From: Erythrobacteraceae bacterium
GTDB lineage: Bacteria; Pseudomonadota; Alphaproteobacteria; Sphingomonadales; Sphingomonadaceae
Reading direction: 5' to 3'
DNA length: 64,000 bases
Assembly: GCA_027486035.1 (NCBI GenBank)
Contig: JAIXPX010000034.1
Location: 1-64,000 of the forward strand
Made by a program: the position numbers and the translations under genes. Of this stretch, positions 19,024-27,170 are shown piece by piece; within the stretch, counting starts at the first letter, position 1, and each line of letters begins with the position of its first letter. The notes under the pieces are model-generated. The model was given only the letters and a program-made list of their open reading frames with translations, had not been told where the DNA came from and ran no database searches.

Positions 19024-19722
19024 ATGACTGGATCGGAATACAAGGCTGGAAAGCCGCTGGCGGTGGTGCTGTTGTCCGGGGGCCTGGATTCCATGGTGAC
19101 CGCAGCCCTTGCGCAGGAAGCCGGCTTTATCGTCCATGCTCTCAGCGTCGACTACGGGCAGCGCCACAAGCTCGAGCTGCAATCCGCCGCACACATCGCC
19201 GCGCGGCTTGGCCTTGCCAGGCACACCCCGATCGCGCTCGATCTGCGCGCGTTCGGCGGGTCCGCCCTGACCGATGCGATCGAGGTCCCCAAGGGCGGGG
19301 TCGGAGATGACATTCCGGTCACCTACGTGCCGGCGCGCAATCTCGTGTTTCTCGCGTTGACGACTGCCTGCGCCGAGGCGGCGGGCGCGCGCGACGTCTT
19401 TATCGGGGTCAATGCGCTCGACTATTCGGGCTATCCCGATTGCCGGCCGGCGTTCATCGCCAGCTTTGCCGAAACGGCGCGGCTTGGCACCAAGGCCGGG
19501 GTCGAGGGTGCGCCCTTCACGATCCACGCGCCGCTCCAGCACATGACCAAGGCCGATATCGCCCGGGAATGCGCGCGGCTAGGTCTCGATCCGGCGTGGA
19601 GCTGGTCATGCTACGACCCAGCGCCCGAGGGGATCGCCTGCGGCTTGTGCGATTCCTGCCGCTTGCGGAAAAAGGGTTTTGCCGAGGCCGGGATTGTCGA
19701 TAGCACACCCTACAAGGCGTGA
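19024..19722 (+). CDS. queC: 7-cyano-7-deazaguanine synthase
   Basis: This is a 232-residue enzyme that converts CDG to preQ0, with ATP and ammonia, on the path to queuosine in tRNA. The PP-loop is VLLSGGLDSMVTAALA. The sequence YVPARNLVFLALTTACAEAAG and the NALDYSGYPDCRP block are typical. The zinc site is SWSCYDPAPEGIACGLCDSCRLR (four Cys). No queD, queE or queF lies beside it. It is probably monocistronic or read with the MFS gene 48 bases downstream. Confidence 0.96.
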   Translation: MTGSEYKAGKPLAVVLLSGGLDSMVTAALAQEAGFIVHALSVDYGQRHKLELQSAAHIAARLGLARHTPIALDLRAFGGSALTDAIEVPKGGVGDDIPVTYVPARNLVFLALTTACAEAAGARDVFIGVNALDYSGYPDCRPAFIASFAETARLGTKAGVEGAPFTIHAPLQHMTKADIARECARLGLDPAWSWSCYDPAPEGIACGLCDSCRLRKKGFAEAGIVDSTPYKA

Positions 19723-19770
19723 CTGGCCGCGTGCCGGTCTTGAGCAAGCATACGGGATAGGGGATCGATC

Positions 19771-21324
19771 TTGAGCGAGGACACCACGGCGGCGCCGGAT
19801 CGCAGCGAGGCGCCTGCGTCCGCTTACAGCTGGTATGTGCTGGGCGTGCTGGTTGTGGTCTACATCCTCAACTTCATCGACCGCCAAATTCTCGCGATCC
19901 TTGCGGTCGACATCAAGCGCGACCTGGGTCTGAATGACCAGCAGCTCGGATTTCTGGGGGGTGCCGCCTTTGCGGTGTTCTACGCGTTGTTCGGCGTGCC
20001 GCTTGGGCGGCTGGCGGATCGCTGGCACCGGGTACGGCTGCTGACCATCGGCCTTGTGCTGTGGTCGACGATGACTGCCCTGTCGGGCTTCACGCGCAAT
20101 TTCCTCACCCTGTCGCTCGCGCGGATGGGCGTGGGGGTGGGCGAGGCGACAGCCAGCCCGACCGCCTATTCGCTGATCTCGGACTATTTCCCCTCGCGCC
20201 AGCGCGCGACCGCCTTGGCGATCTATTCCTCGGGGCTGTACATCGGCGGGGGGGTGTCGCTGTTGATCGGGGCCAAGATCTCGAAGATCTGGGACGCGGC
20301 CTATCCCGGCGGCGGGATCGGCGGTCTGGTCGGGTGGCAGGCTGCCTTCGTCGCGGTGGGATTGCCGGGAGTCCTGCTCGCCATTTGGGTGGCATCCCTG
20401 CGAGAGCCAGCGCGTCAGCCCGATGCAGCGAGCGGCGAGCGCCATCCGCTGATCGATTTCTTCATCGACCTGTCGACGCTGCTGCCGCCGCTCACCTTTG
20501 TCCACGCGATGCGGCGCGGGGTGCAGGCAGCACTCGTCAATCTGGCGATGGCGGCGGCCATGACCGGCTTTGCATTGACGATGATCGAGCTGACAGGAAA
20601 CGTCCCGCAATGGTCGGCGATCGCGTTCGGCTACTATGCCGTGTTCTCCTGGGCCTCGACCTTGCGGCAACAGGACCCTGCGACGTTCCGGCTGATCTGG
20701 GGAACACCCGCCTTCATCTGCACCGCACTGGGATATGGGTTGGTGTCGCTCGGAGCCTATGCGCTCGCACTTTGGTCGGCACCTTATGCCGAGACGGTTC
20801 TGAAGCTGCCGAAGGACGAACTGGCCTTCGTGCTTGGCGGCTGCGGCGCGGCGTCCGGCTTCCTCGGGGTGATCCTCGGCGGGCACATGTCGGATTGGCT
20901 GCGGCAGCGCAATCCCTCGGGCCGCATCCTCGTGGTAATGTTCGGCATTCTGGCACCGATCATTCCGATCTGGGTCGGCTTCACGACAGAGAGCGCGCTC
21001 CTGTTCTATGTGATGAATTTTCTCGCCGGGATGTTCGCAGCGACTGCGCTTGGCGCGGCGGCAGCGACGACGCAAGACCTGGTTCTGCCGCGCATGCGAG
21101 GAACGGCGACCGCCTCGTTCTTCCTTGCCACCACCCTCGTGGGCCTGGGACTTGGGCCCTATATGGTCGGCGCGATTTCCGATCTGAGCGGAAGTCTGCG
21201 GACGGGCGTATTGTCGCTTATCGGCGTGGCGCCGATCTCGCTCGCCTTGCTGATCTACGCCTATCGCGCCCTCCCCCAAGCGGAAGCGACCATTGCCGAG
21301 CGGGCACGCGCGGCCGGGGAGTGA
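19771..21324 (+). CDS. MFS transporter (spinster-like)
   Basis: This is a 517-residue major facilitator protein with about 12 membrane segments. The first helix holds YILNFIDRQILAILAVDIK, a spinster/sphingolipid-transporter-type opening. The motif A loop is GVPLGRLADRWHRVRLL, and GVGEATASPTAYSLISDYFP is motif D-like. The start is TTG with AGGGGA eight bases upstream. Substrate is unknown; the spinster family includes lipid and aromatic-acid exporters. A bidirectional terminator separates it from the convergent ompA-like gene. Confidence 0.9.
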   Translation: MSEDTTAAPDRSEAPASAYSWYVLGVLVVVYILNFIDRQILAILAVDIKRDLGLNDQQLGFLGGAAFAVFYALFGVPLGRLADRWHRVRLLTIGLVLWSTMTALSGFTRNFLTLSLARMGVGVGEATASPTAYSLISDYFPSRQRATALAIYSSGLYIGGGVSLLIGAKISKIWDAAYPGGGIGGLVGWQAAFVAVGLPGVLLAIWVASLREPARQPDAASGERHPLIDFFIDLSTLLPPLTFVHAMRRGVQAALVNLAMAAAMTGFALTMIELTGNVPQWSAIAFGYYAVFSWASTLRQQDPATFRLIWGTPAFICTALGYGLVSLGAYALALWSAPYAETVLKLPKDELAFVLGGCGAASGFLGVILGGHMSDWLRQRNPSGRILVVMFGILAPIIPIWVGFTTESALLFYVMNFLAGMFAATALGAAAATTQDLVLPRMRGTATASFFLATTLVGLGLGPYMVGAISDLSGSLRTGVLSLIGVAPISLALLIYAYRALPQAEATIAERARAAGE

Positions 21325-21435
21325 CGCGGCAAGCCTGCCCGAGCGGGGGCTGTCGGCGCGCTGGAGCCGGGTTCCGGTATCGAGGCGGAGGCGCTGCGGT
21401 TCTATCCGGCTGACACCAGATGTCCGATGACAACG

Positions 21436-21475
21436 AAAAAGGGGGGCTGGATTGCTCCAGCCCCCCTTTCTTTTT
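21436..21475. terminator. Bidirectional terminator between MFS gene and porin gene
   Basis: GGGGGGCTGG-ATTGCT-CCAGCCCCCC has a perfect 10-bp stem with AAAAA on the left and TTTCTTTTT on the right, so it can end transcripts from both convergent genes. Confidence 0.93.
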
Positions 21476-21495
21476 CTGTGCTTGGTCGGCCGAGC

Positions 21496-22647
21496 TTACA
21501 TGCCCGAACCCGGGCCGTAGGTCACTTCGACGCGACGGTTCTGAGCTTCGCGGACGCCGTCTGCAGTCGGGACCCGCGGCGAGCCCTCACCGAACGACTG
21601 GGTGGTCATCCGAGCCTCGGGGATACCGCGGCCGCCGAGGTAACCACGAACCGTATCGGCACGACGCTGCGCCAGGCCGAGGTTGTACTTCGGGGTGCCT
21701 GCGCGGTCGGTGTGACCGGCCAGCATGACCTTGGCGGTGCCGCAGTTGGCATAGGCGCTTGCGGCGCTGTCGAGAATGCGCGCGGCTTCAGGGGTGATGT
21801 CCGACTTGTCGAAGTCGAAGAACACGATGTACGGACCGGTGTTGCACGGCACGACCGGCGGAGCCGGCGGGGCCGGAGGCGGCGGCGGCGGAGCCACAGG
21901 AGCCGGTGCGGGAGCCGGTGCCACGGCGACCGCTTCAGGCGCCGGAGCCGGCTTGGCGCCACCGAAGTTGTAGGTCAGCGTCCCGAGCAGCGAGTGGCTG
22001 GTCATGTTGGTGTCGAGAGGGCGACCGATCGGATCGACAATGCCGACTTCCGGCATGTTGAAGTAGCGATACTTCAGGCCCACGTCCCACTTGCTGCTGA
22101 GCGGGGCGCGAATGCCCGCGAGAAGCTGCCAGGCGAAGCCGGTGTCCGCATCGTTCCAGATGCCGGGCGTGTTGGCGCTGACGCTGCCAATCATGTCGAC
22201 GCGTGCGATGCCGACACCGCCGCCGAAGAAGCCCTGCAAGCCATCATCGGCCCCGAAGTCGAACAGGGCATTGGCCATGAAGCTGAGCGCGTTCAGGTCG
22301 CCTGTCGCCGGGCGGGTGTCGGTGAAGCGGGTGAAGGTGCCCCCAGCGACCGGGCTGAGTGCAAGACCGACGTTGCCGGCGCTGACTTCCTTGAGCTTGG
22401 CGGTGCGATAGCCGACTTCGGCCTCGAGCCGGAAGGAACCGAAGTCATGGCCAACGATACCGGCCATGTCGTACCCGAGGCGATAGTTGGACTTGGCATT
22501 ATCGGCTACGCCGTTCACGTCGATCTGCTGATCTTCGATGAGCATGATGCCGCTGTTGCCTTCGATGTACCACTGATCGTCGCGGGCCATCGCAGGCGTG
22601 GCCAGCGCGGTCGAGGCCATCGCCATTCCAATGACGAGATTGCGCAT
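21496..22647 (-). CDS. OmpA family outer membrane protein
   Basis: The protein has 383 residues from ATG 22647, with AGGGGA upstream; the 12 extra track residues are not part of the signal peptide. The signal peptide is MRNLVIGMAMASTALATPAMA. An eight-stranded beta-barrel follows to about residue 235. Then comes a Pro/Ala hinge (PAPAPAPVAPPPPPPAPP) and the OmpA/MotB peptidoglycan-binding domain (FFDFDKSDITPEAARILD, GHTDRAGTPKYNLGLAQRRA, NRRVEVTY). It tethers outer membrane to cell wall. About 150 bp of AT-richer upstream sequence likely contains a strong promoter. Confidence 0.95.
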   Translation of the reverse strand: MRNLVIGMAMASTALATPAMARDDQWYIEGNSGIMLIEDQQIDVNGVADNAKSNYRLGYDMAGIVGHDFGSFRLEAEVGYRTAKLKEVSAGNVGLALSPVAGGTFTRFTDTRPATGDLNALSFMANALFDFGADDGLQGFFGGGVGIARVDMIGSVSANTPGIWNDADTGFAWQLLAGIRAPLSSKWDVGLKYRYFNMPEVGIVDPIGRPLDTNMTSHSLLGTLTYNFGGAKPAPAPEAVAVAPAPAPAPVAPPPPPPAPPAPPVVPCNTGPYIVFFDFDKSDITPEAARILDSAASAYANCGTAKVMLAGHTDRAGTPKYNLGLAQRRADTVRGYLGGRGIPEARMTTQSFGEGSPRVPTADGVREAQNRRVEVTYGPGSGM

Positions 22648-22797
22648 ATCCAGAAATCCCCTTTTTGGTGTAAGCTGACGCATAATCCTTCTTTATCTTC
22701 TACCTGTAGCCGAGGCAAGTCGCCAAAGGCGGCCGCGTGTTGCAGGAATGTCTCAATTCCTTGTGGGCGGTATTTGCCCGATGCGCGTTCGATGCGT

Positions 22798-23196
22798 CTA
22801 GCCCGTCAGAATTCCGAGAGCCTTCAGGGCAGCAATGAGGGCGCTTATGGCGGTCCGGGCTTCCGCATCGACGATCGTGCCGCCCGACGGCAAGGGAGGG
22901 GCCAGAGCTACTTTCCAGCCCGACCGGAAAACCATCACTGCTTCGGCAGCCTGATCGAACAATGCCGTCCCCTGGACAGGCTCGATGAAGTGCCAGTCGC
23001 CGGCGATGCGCACCGCAACGCGATCCTCGCGCCCCGTCCAGGCCCCTGACGCGGGTGCCTTGATCCGGTAGCTCTCGCCGTCAGCCGCTGCGGCGGGAGG
23101 TGCGGATTGAGATGCCTTGACCGTGCGCATCTGGAGCGCGTCGAGCAGGCAGAGGGACTGGTTGACGAAGAACTCCTTCTGCGCCTGTCCCGCTAG
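22798..23196 (-). pseudogene. DUF2793 protein fragment, last gene of a GTA cluster
   Basis: The frame reads LAGQAQKEFFVNQSLCLLDA, then PPAAAADGESYRI and GAWTGREDRVAVRIAGDWHFIEP. These are DUF2793 blocks, a protein found at the 3' end of sphingomonad and Erythrobacter GTA clusters. The track ORF starts at the internal ATG 23130, but homology-like sequence continues upstream to 23196, where it meets the large-terminase sequence with no start codon. I infer that the original N-terminus was lost in a deletion that joined the two ends of the cluster. Whether a shortened product is made is unknown. Confidence 0.75.
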
Positions 23197-23653
23197 CGTG
23201 GCTGTGCTGCGGTCCGCGCAGTGCCTCGGGCTCGGCGGCGGAAAACAGCTGCGCCTGCGCTCCGCTGGGAAAGCGGATGCGGTGGAGCGAGGGCTCGTAG
23301 ACCAGCTTGCGGTCGGGACCGTAAACCGCCAGCAGCCCGCTGTCTCCCTCCACCATCACGGCGCGCGCTTCGGCTAGCGAGGCCGAGACCAGCGCGATGC
23401 GGGCATCGGGATTGGTATCGGCGATCATCCGCACCCATTCGGCGCCCGCACGGGTCTTGCCGAAGCCGCGTCCGGCCATGATCATCCAGATGCGCCAATT
23501 GCCCGGCGGAGGAAGCTGTTCATCGCGCGCGGCAAATTCCCAGAGGTAATCGAAACCGTTCCGTTCGGTCTGGTCCAGTTTCTTGCTGAGTGCGCGCCGG
23601 AACTGGTCGCCATCCTCGGATTCTTCCGTGAGGTCGTCATAGGGGCGGCTCAT
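23081..23653 (-). pseudogene. GTA large terminase, N-terminal fragment only
   Basis: Residues 1 to about 152 match the GTA/phage large terminase ATPase: WRIWMIMAGRGFGKTRAGAEW (Walker A GRGFGKT), ARIALVSASLAEARAVMVEG, and LFSAAEPEALRGPQHSH. After HSHA the frame runs into a compositionally different tail (PLPARRAPDAHGQGIS) that is the DUF2793 sequence read in the wrong frame. The Walker B, motor coupling and nuclease domain, normally another 270 or so residues, are absent. The start overlaps the small-terminase stop (ATGA). It is non-functional for DNA packaging. Confidence 0.82.
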
Positions 23654-24111
23654 GCCGGCTTGCTTTCGGCTGCCGCCTTCTGGCGTGCCATGCGCCGCCG
23701 GATGTCTTCGATCTTGCGGTCGATCGATGCCCGCACTTCGGCAGCGCTCACATCGCGGACCTGGCCTGCGCCGCGCGTCTGGGTCTCGCGCTGGGTGGCG
23801 AGCAGGCGGATGGCGTTGGCGAAGTCGAACCTGTCGCCGTTTGCCGTCATCAGATCGCCCTCGCGCAGGCGGCGGATGACCTCGAGTTCGAGGTTGATAT
23901 AGCCGTCGGCCATGGCGGCCTGCCAGGCGCGTGCGAAGTCCGGTTCGGCGCGGCGGGCATGGTGGGCGCGGGCGGGCGTGACGCAGGCGGCATCGGCGGC
24001 GAGGGCGACGTTGGACGTCACGACGAGTGTTTCGAGGAAGCGTTTGCGCCAGTGGCGCCCCGGGGTGGTGGTATCGCTGCGCGAGGATCGGGCAGGCACG
24101 GGATCGGCCAT
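23650..24111 (-). CDS. GTA small terminase-like protein
   Basis: The protein has 153 residues from ATG 24111 (MADPVPARSSRSD). The upstream track residues lie in the leader. A helix-turn-helix-like part, RKRFLETLVVTSNVALAADA, then ARAHHARRAEPDFARAWQAAM, matches the TerS family gene that opens alphaproteobacterial GTA clusters. The C-terminal half is charged and helical (RASIDRKIEDIRRRMARQ). It appears intact although its partner TerL is truncated. TerS normally binds DNA and presents it to TerL. It is the first gene of the collapsed cluster and has a good promoter. Confidence 0.8.
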   Translation of the reverse strand: MADPVPARSSRSDTTTPGRHWRKRFLETLVVTSNVALAADAACVTPARAHHARRAEPDFARAWQAAMADGYINLELEVIRRLREGDLMTANGDRFDFANAIRLLATQRETQTRGAGQVRDVSAAEVRASIDRKIEDIRRRMARQKAAAESKPA

Positions 24112-24201
24112 CGGCACCTCTCCATGTGGCGGACGCAAGAAAGGCGGCGCTCCGTTTCCGGAGGGCCGCCTGGGGGCGAATCGCAATTTCTCGATGATGC
24201 C

Positions 24202-24253
24202 CTCTGATAACCAGAGAGCGTCACGATGTCAAGAAAAATAACCGATCCGGTTA
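24202..24253 (-). promoter_or_regulatory. Putative promoter and two palindromes upstream of the GTA remnant
   Basis: Read on the minus strand, TTGACA (24232-24227), a 17-bp spacer and TATCAG (24209-24204) form a good sigma-70 promoter for the small-terminase gene. CTCTG-ATAAC-CAGAG (24202-24216) is a palindrome covering the -10 element. TAACCG-ATC-CGGTTA (24239-24253) is another just upstream of the -35. Both could be operators. Confidence 0.55.
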
Positions 24254-24282
24254 ATTGACGCTCCGGTCGGTGCGGGGAGGGC

Positions 24283-25509
24283 TCAGATGATTCCGATCGC
24301 CTTGCCTGCGCGTTCAAACATGCCGAGAATGGTCTGGACCTGTTCGGCAGAATGCTCCGCGCACAGCGAGCAGCGCAGCAAGGTCATGCCCGCCGGGGTC
24401 GCCGGGGGACGGGCGAGGTTGACGTAGAGACCCTCCTTGAGCAGCGCCTCCCACATCATCGCGCCGCGTTCGAGATCGGGCATGATCACGGCGATGATCG
24501 CGCTCTGCGGCGTCTCGGTGCCGAGCTTGAAGCCGAGATCGATGAGCCCCTTGTGCAGCGTGCGGCTGTTCTCCCACAGGTGCGCGCGCTTGTTGCCGCC
24601 ATGCATCAGCTTGCGGATCGAGGTGGCCGAGCTCGCCATCACGCTCGGTGGAAGGGCGGCCGTGAAGACATAGGGACGGCACACCAGGCGCATCACCTCG
24701 AACTTCGGGTGGTTCGAGACGCAGAAGCCCCCGACAGTGCCGACGCTTTTCGAGAAGGTGCCGATGATGAAATCGACGTCATCAAGAACGCCCTGCTCCT
24801 CGGCGACGCCGCGGCCGTGTTCGCCGATGAAGCCCATCGAGTGCGCTTCGTCGACCAGCACCATCGCGCCGTTTTCCTTGGCGATGCGGACCATCTCCTT
24901 GAGCGGGGCGACATCGCCCATCATCGAATAGACGCCTTCGAGCACCACCAGCTTGCCCGCGCCTTCCGGGATACGCTTCAGGCGCTTTTCCAGCGCCTCG
25001 ATGTCGTTGTGCTTGAAGGGCACGACCTCGGCCTTGCCCATCGCGCAGCCATCATAGATCGAGGCATGGCTGTCGATGTCGAGGATGATGTAGTCACCCT
25101 TGCCCGCCAGCGTCGAGATGATCCCGAGGTTCGCCTGGTAGCCGGTGGAGAAGACCATCGCGTGGTCCATCCCGTAGAATTCGCGCAGCGCCGCCTCGAC
25201 GTCGCGGTGGTCGCGGAAGGTGCCGTTCAACACGCGGCTGCCGGTGGTGCCGGCGCCGAAGCTCTCCATCGCCTCCTTGCCCGCCGCGATCACGTCCGGG
25301 TCGAAGGTCATCCCCATGTAGTTGTAGGTGCCCAGCAGGATCGTGTCGCGCCCGTTGCAGATCGCGCGGGTGGGCGAGAGCACCTGCTCCATCACGAGGT
25401 TGAACGGATCCTCGACACCTGCGGCAAGCAGCTGCTCGCGGGTCTGGATGATCGGATCGAACTTCGACAGAAGGTCGACGGGCTGGGCAGTGGTCAGGGT
25501 TTCGCTCAT
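24283..25509 (-). CDS. spt: serine palmitoyltransferase
   Basis: This is a 408-residue soluble alpha-oxoamine synthase (PLP). It condenses L-serine with palmitoyl-CoA or acyl-ACP to 3-ketodihydrosphingosine, the first step of sphingolipid synthesis. Blocks shared with the Sphingomonas paucimobilis enzyme (recall) include LLGTYNYMGMTFDPDVIAAG, GDYIILDIDSHASIYDGC, LVDEAHSMGFIGEHGRGV, the PLP lysine in GTFSKSVGTVGGF, and ARPPATPAGMTLLRCSLCAEH. It lies directly behind a dedicated ACP gene (12 bases). The downstream ceramide genes are not next to it here. Confidence 0.95.
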   Translation of the reverse strand: MSETLTTAQPVDLLSKFDPIIQTREQLLAAGVEDPFNLVMEQVLSPTRAICNGRDTILLGTYNYMGMTFDPDVIAAGKEAMESFGAGTTGSRVLNGTFRDHRDVEAALREFYGMDHAMVFSTGYQANLGIISTLAGKGDYIILDIDSHASIYDGCAMGKAEVVPFKHNDIEALEKRLKRIPEGAGKLVVLEGVYSMMGDVAPLKEMVRIAKENGAMVLVDEAHSMGFIGEHGRGVAEEQGVLDDVDFIIGTFSKSVGTVGGFCVSNHPKFEVMRLVCRPYVFTAALPPSVMASSATSIRKLMHGGNKRAHLWENSRTLHKGLIDLGFKLGTETPQSAIIAVIMPDLERGAMMWEALLKEGLYVNLARPPATPAGMTLLRCSLCAEHSAEQVQTILGMFERAGKAIGII

Positions 25510-25521
25510 GGGAGGCCCTTA

Positions 25522-25764
25522 TCAGCTATCCTGCAGCTTGTGGACTGCCGCGACAAGCTGGCCCCAGTTTTCGATCTCGGCCTGCTGGTTCATCGAGATG
25601 ATGACGTCGAAGGCGTCCTCGATCTCGGCGACGAAATCCATCACGGTGAGGCTGTCGAATTCGAGATCGCCGGCAAAGGTGGTCGCGTCCTCGATGGCGA
25701 TTCCCTTCTTGTTGAAGGGTTCGACGAGAGCGCGGATACGGTTATCGACGTCTGCGGGGGTCAT
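25522..25764 (-). CDS. acyl carrier protein of the sphingolipid pathway
   Basis: This 80-residue protein has the phosphopantetheine site in GDLEFDSLTVMDF (Ser38) and the four-helix ACP pattern. It is more divergent than housekeeping AcpP (no DSLDTVE motif). It sits 12 bases upstream of spt on the same strand. In Caulobacter and relatives an ACP is encoded beside spt and supplies acyl chains for long-chain base synthesis, so I infer the same role. It is divergent from the DUF5706 gene. Confidence 0.88.
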   Translation of the reverse strand: MTPADVDNRIRALVEPFNKKGIAIEDATTFAGDLEFDSLTVMDFVAEIEDAFDVIISMNQQAEIENWGQLVAAVHKLQDS

Positions 25765-25886
25765 GGGCAGGGTGCCTTCGTGCGGATCGGTTGTCGGGCG
25801 GGCGCTTGCCCGGTATTACGTTTGCAAAGCGGCGGATGATGCAGCTTGTCAAGCTTTGGCCGCGTGCCGCGCGATCCGGGGGGGTT

Positions 25887-26474
25887 ATGGGGGATAAGGG
25901 GATGCAGCCGAAAGCGGGGATCGATCCGGCCGGAGCCGCGCCCTCCATGCCATCGCCCTCGGGCTATTCGAACCACGCGATCCACCTCGTGCGCACCAGC
26001 CAGCAGCTCAACCTGATGCTGAGCCAGATGGCCGACGCCAAGGCCTCGATCCTGATGGGGGCGACCTTCCTCGTCTTCACCATCGCGGTGGGCCAGGCGA
26101 GGAACGGCTCGCTGCCGATCTCGCTCGGGGTGCTGGCGCTGTTTGCCTTCGTTTCGGCGATGTGCGCGGTCTTTGCCGTGCTGCCCTCGATCAGCAGCCC
26201 GACCTCGGCCCGGCTCAACGACGGCAAGCCCAACAAGCTGTTCTTCGGCTACTTCACCCATATGGACGAGGACGCATGGACCGACAGCATCCTCGCCGAA
26301 CTGCACGCCGACGAGACGGTGTTCCGCACCATGCTGCACGACATCTACCAGAACGGGCAGGTGCTCCAGCGCAAGAAGTACCGCTACCTCGCCTATGCCT
26401 ACAAGACCTTCATGGCGGGGCTGACGATCACCGCGATCACCTTCGCCATCGAATATGCCGCGAGCTTCGGCTGA
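25887..26474 (+). CDS. Pycsar effector-like (DUF5706) membrane protein
   Basis: The protein has about 195 residues from ATG 25887 (25902 is also possible). The track start at 25791 lies only 27 bases from the divergent ACP start and adds an unlikely basic leader. Residues 20-55 contain HAIHLVRTSQQLNLMLSQ, then MADAKASILMGATFLVFTIA. This coiled segment leads into the first membrane helix and resembles DUF5706, the domain of the Pycsar effector PycTM. A second helix (VLALFAFVSAMCAVFAVLP) and a C-terminal hydrophobic helix follow. PycTM opens the membrane when cUMP/cCMP signals phage infection. No PycC cyclase is nearby, so a defence role is unproven. Confidence 0.65.
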   Translation: MGDKGMQPKAGIDPAGAAPSMPSPSGYSNHAIHLVRTSQQLNLMLSQMADAKASILMGATFLVFTIAVGQARNGSLPISLGVLALFAFVSAMCAVFAVLPSISSPTSARLNDGKPNKLFFGYFTHMDEDAWTDSILAELHADETVFRTMLHDIYQNGQVLQRKKYRYLAYAYKTFMAGLTITAITFAIEYAASFG

Positions 26475-26476
26475 GG

Positions 26477-26839
26477 TCACACCAGCGCGTTCACCGCGTT
26501 CATGAAGGGGCCGATCGAGACCGGCTTGGAGAGATAGCCCTCGGCGCCGGCGGCGCGGATGCGTTCCTCGTCGCCCTTGGCCGCGAAGGCCGTCACCGCC
26601 AGCACCGGGATGCGCGCCAGCCGGCGGTCGCGCTTGGCCGCCTCGATCAGGTCGACGCCCGAAATGCCGCCCAGCTGGATGTCCATGATAATGAGATCGG
26701 GCGAGACCGCGCGCGCCGTGTCGAGCACCATGTGGCCCTCGGCCACCGGTTCGACCTCGAAGCCGTTCGCCTTGAGCACATCGCAGAACAATTTCCTGTT
26801 GAGGTCATTGTCCTCGACAACCATGATCCGCTTTGTCAC
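26477..26839 (-). CDS. divK: single-domain response regulator DivK
   Basis: This is a 120-residue receiver domain with no output domain. It has acidic pocket Asp10, phospho-acceptor Asp53 in LIIMDIQLGGISG, Thr/Ser switch in VTAFAAKGDEERIR, and Lys in YLSKPVSI. Similarity to Caulobacter DivK is close by recall (VEDNDLNRKLF, MDIQL-ISG, VTAFA-KGDEERIR). DivK controls the PleC/DivJ-CckA-CtrA cell-cycle pathway. It is convergent with the DUF5706 gene (2 bases apart) and overlaps the start of the divergent DUF3572 gene. Confidence 0.92.
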   Translation of the reverse strand: MTKRIMVVEDNDLNRKLFCDVLKANGFEVEPVAEGHMVLDTARAVSPDLIIMDIQLGGISGVDLIEAAKRDRRLARIPVLAVTAFAAKGDEERIRAAGAEGYLSKPVSIGPFMNAVNALV

Positions 26840-27170
26840 TGAACGCCCCGTTTATCTCCCGCTAACCAACTATACCCTCGCGAAGGACAGGACAATCCCG
26901 CATCACCCCGCATCCGAGCCGACGCAGCCGCAGGTTCTGGCGCTGGCGGCGCTCGGCTGGGTGCTGGAGAGCGAGGAGCGTGCGGCGCGCTATCTTGAAC
27001 TTACCGGCCTTGATCCCGAATCTCTGCGCGCCGGACTGGGCGATCCGGCGATCCTCGCTTCCCCCCTCGAATTTCTCGCCAACCACGAACCCGATCTGAT
27101 CCGCGCCGCCGAGGCACTGGCTGTCACGCCCGAGGAACTGGTCGCCGCCAAGGACGCTTTGCAATCATGA
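26823..27170 (+). CDS. DUF3572 family protein
   Basis: This 115-residue protein is all-helical and acidic. VLALAALGWVLESEERAARYLELTGL, then DPAILASPLEFLANHEPDLIRAAEALAVTPEELVAA is the DUF3572 pattern found in alphaproteobacteria, often next to divK. Function is unknown. The only usable start in this frame is ATG 26823, which overlaps the divergent divK start by 17 bases. A later non-ATG start cannot be excluded. The stop overlaps the HAD gene (ATGA). Confidence 0.78.
   Translation: MIRFVTERPVYLPLTNYTLAKDRTIPHHPASEPTQPQVLALAALGWVLESEERAARYLELTGLDPESLRAGLGDPAILASPLEFLANHEPDLIRAAEALAVTPEELVAAKDALQS

Noticed and set aside
21427-23049. 540-residue plus-strand ORF opposite the OmpA gene
   Set aside because: Starts inside the bidirectional terminator and runs antisense to a complete porin and the GTA fragment.
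23117-23481. Plus-strand ORFs across the GTA remnant
   Set aside because: Shadows of the terminase frame: Arg- and Ala-rich with no recognisable motif.
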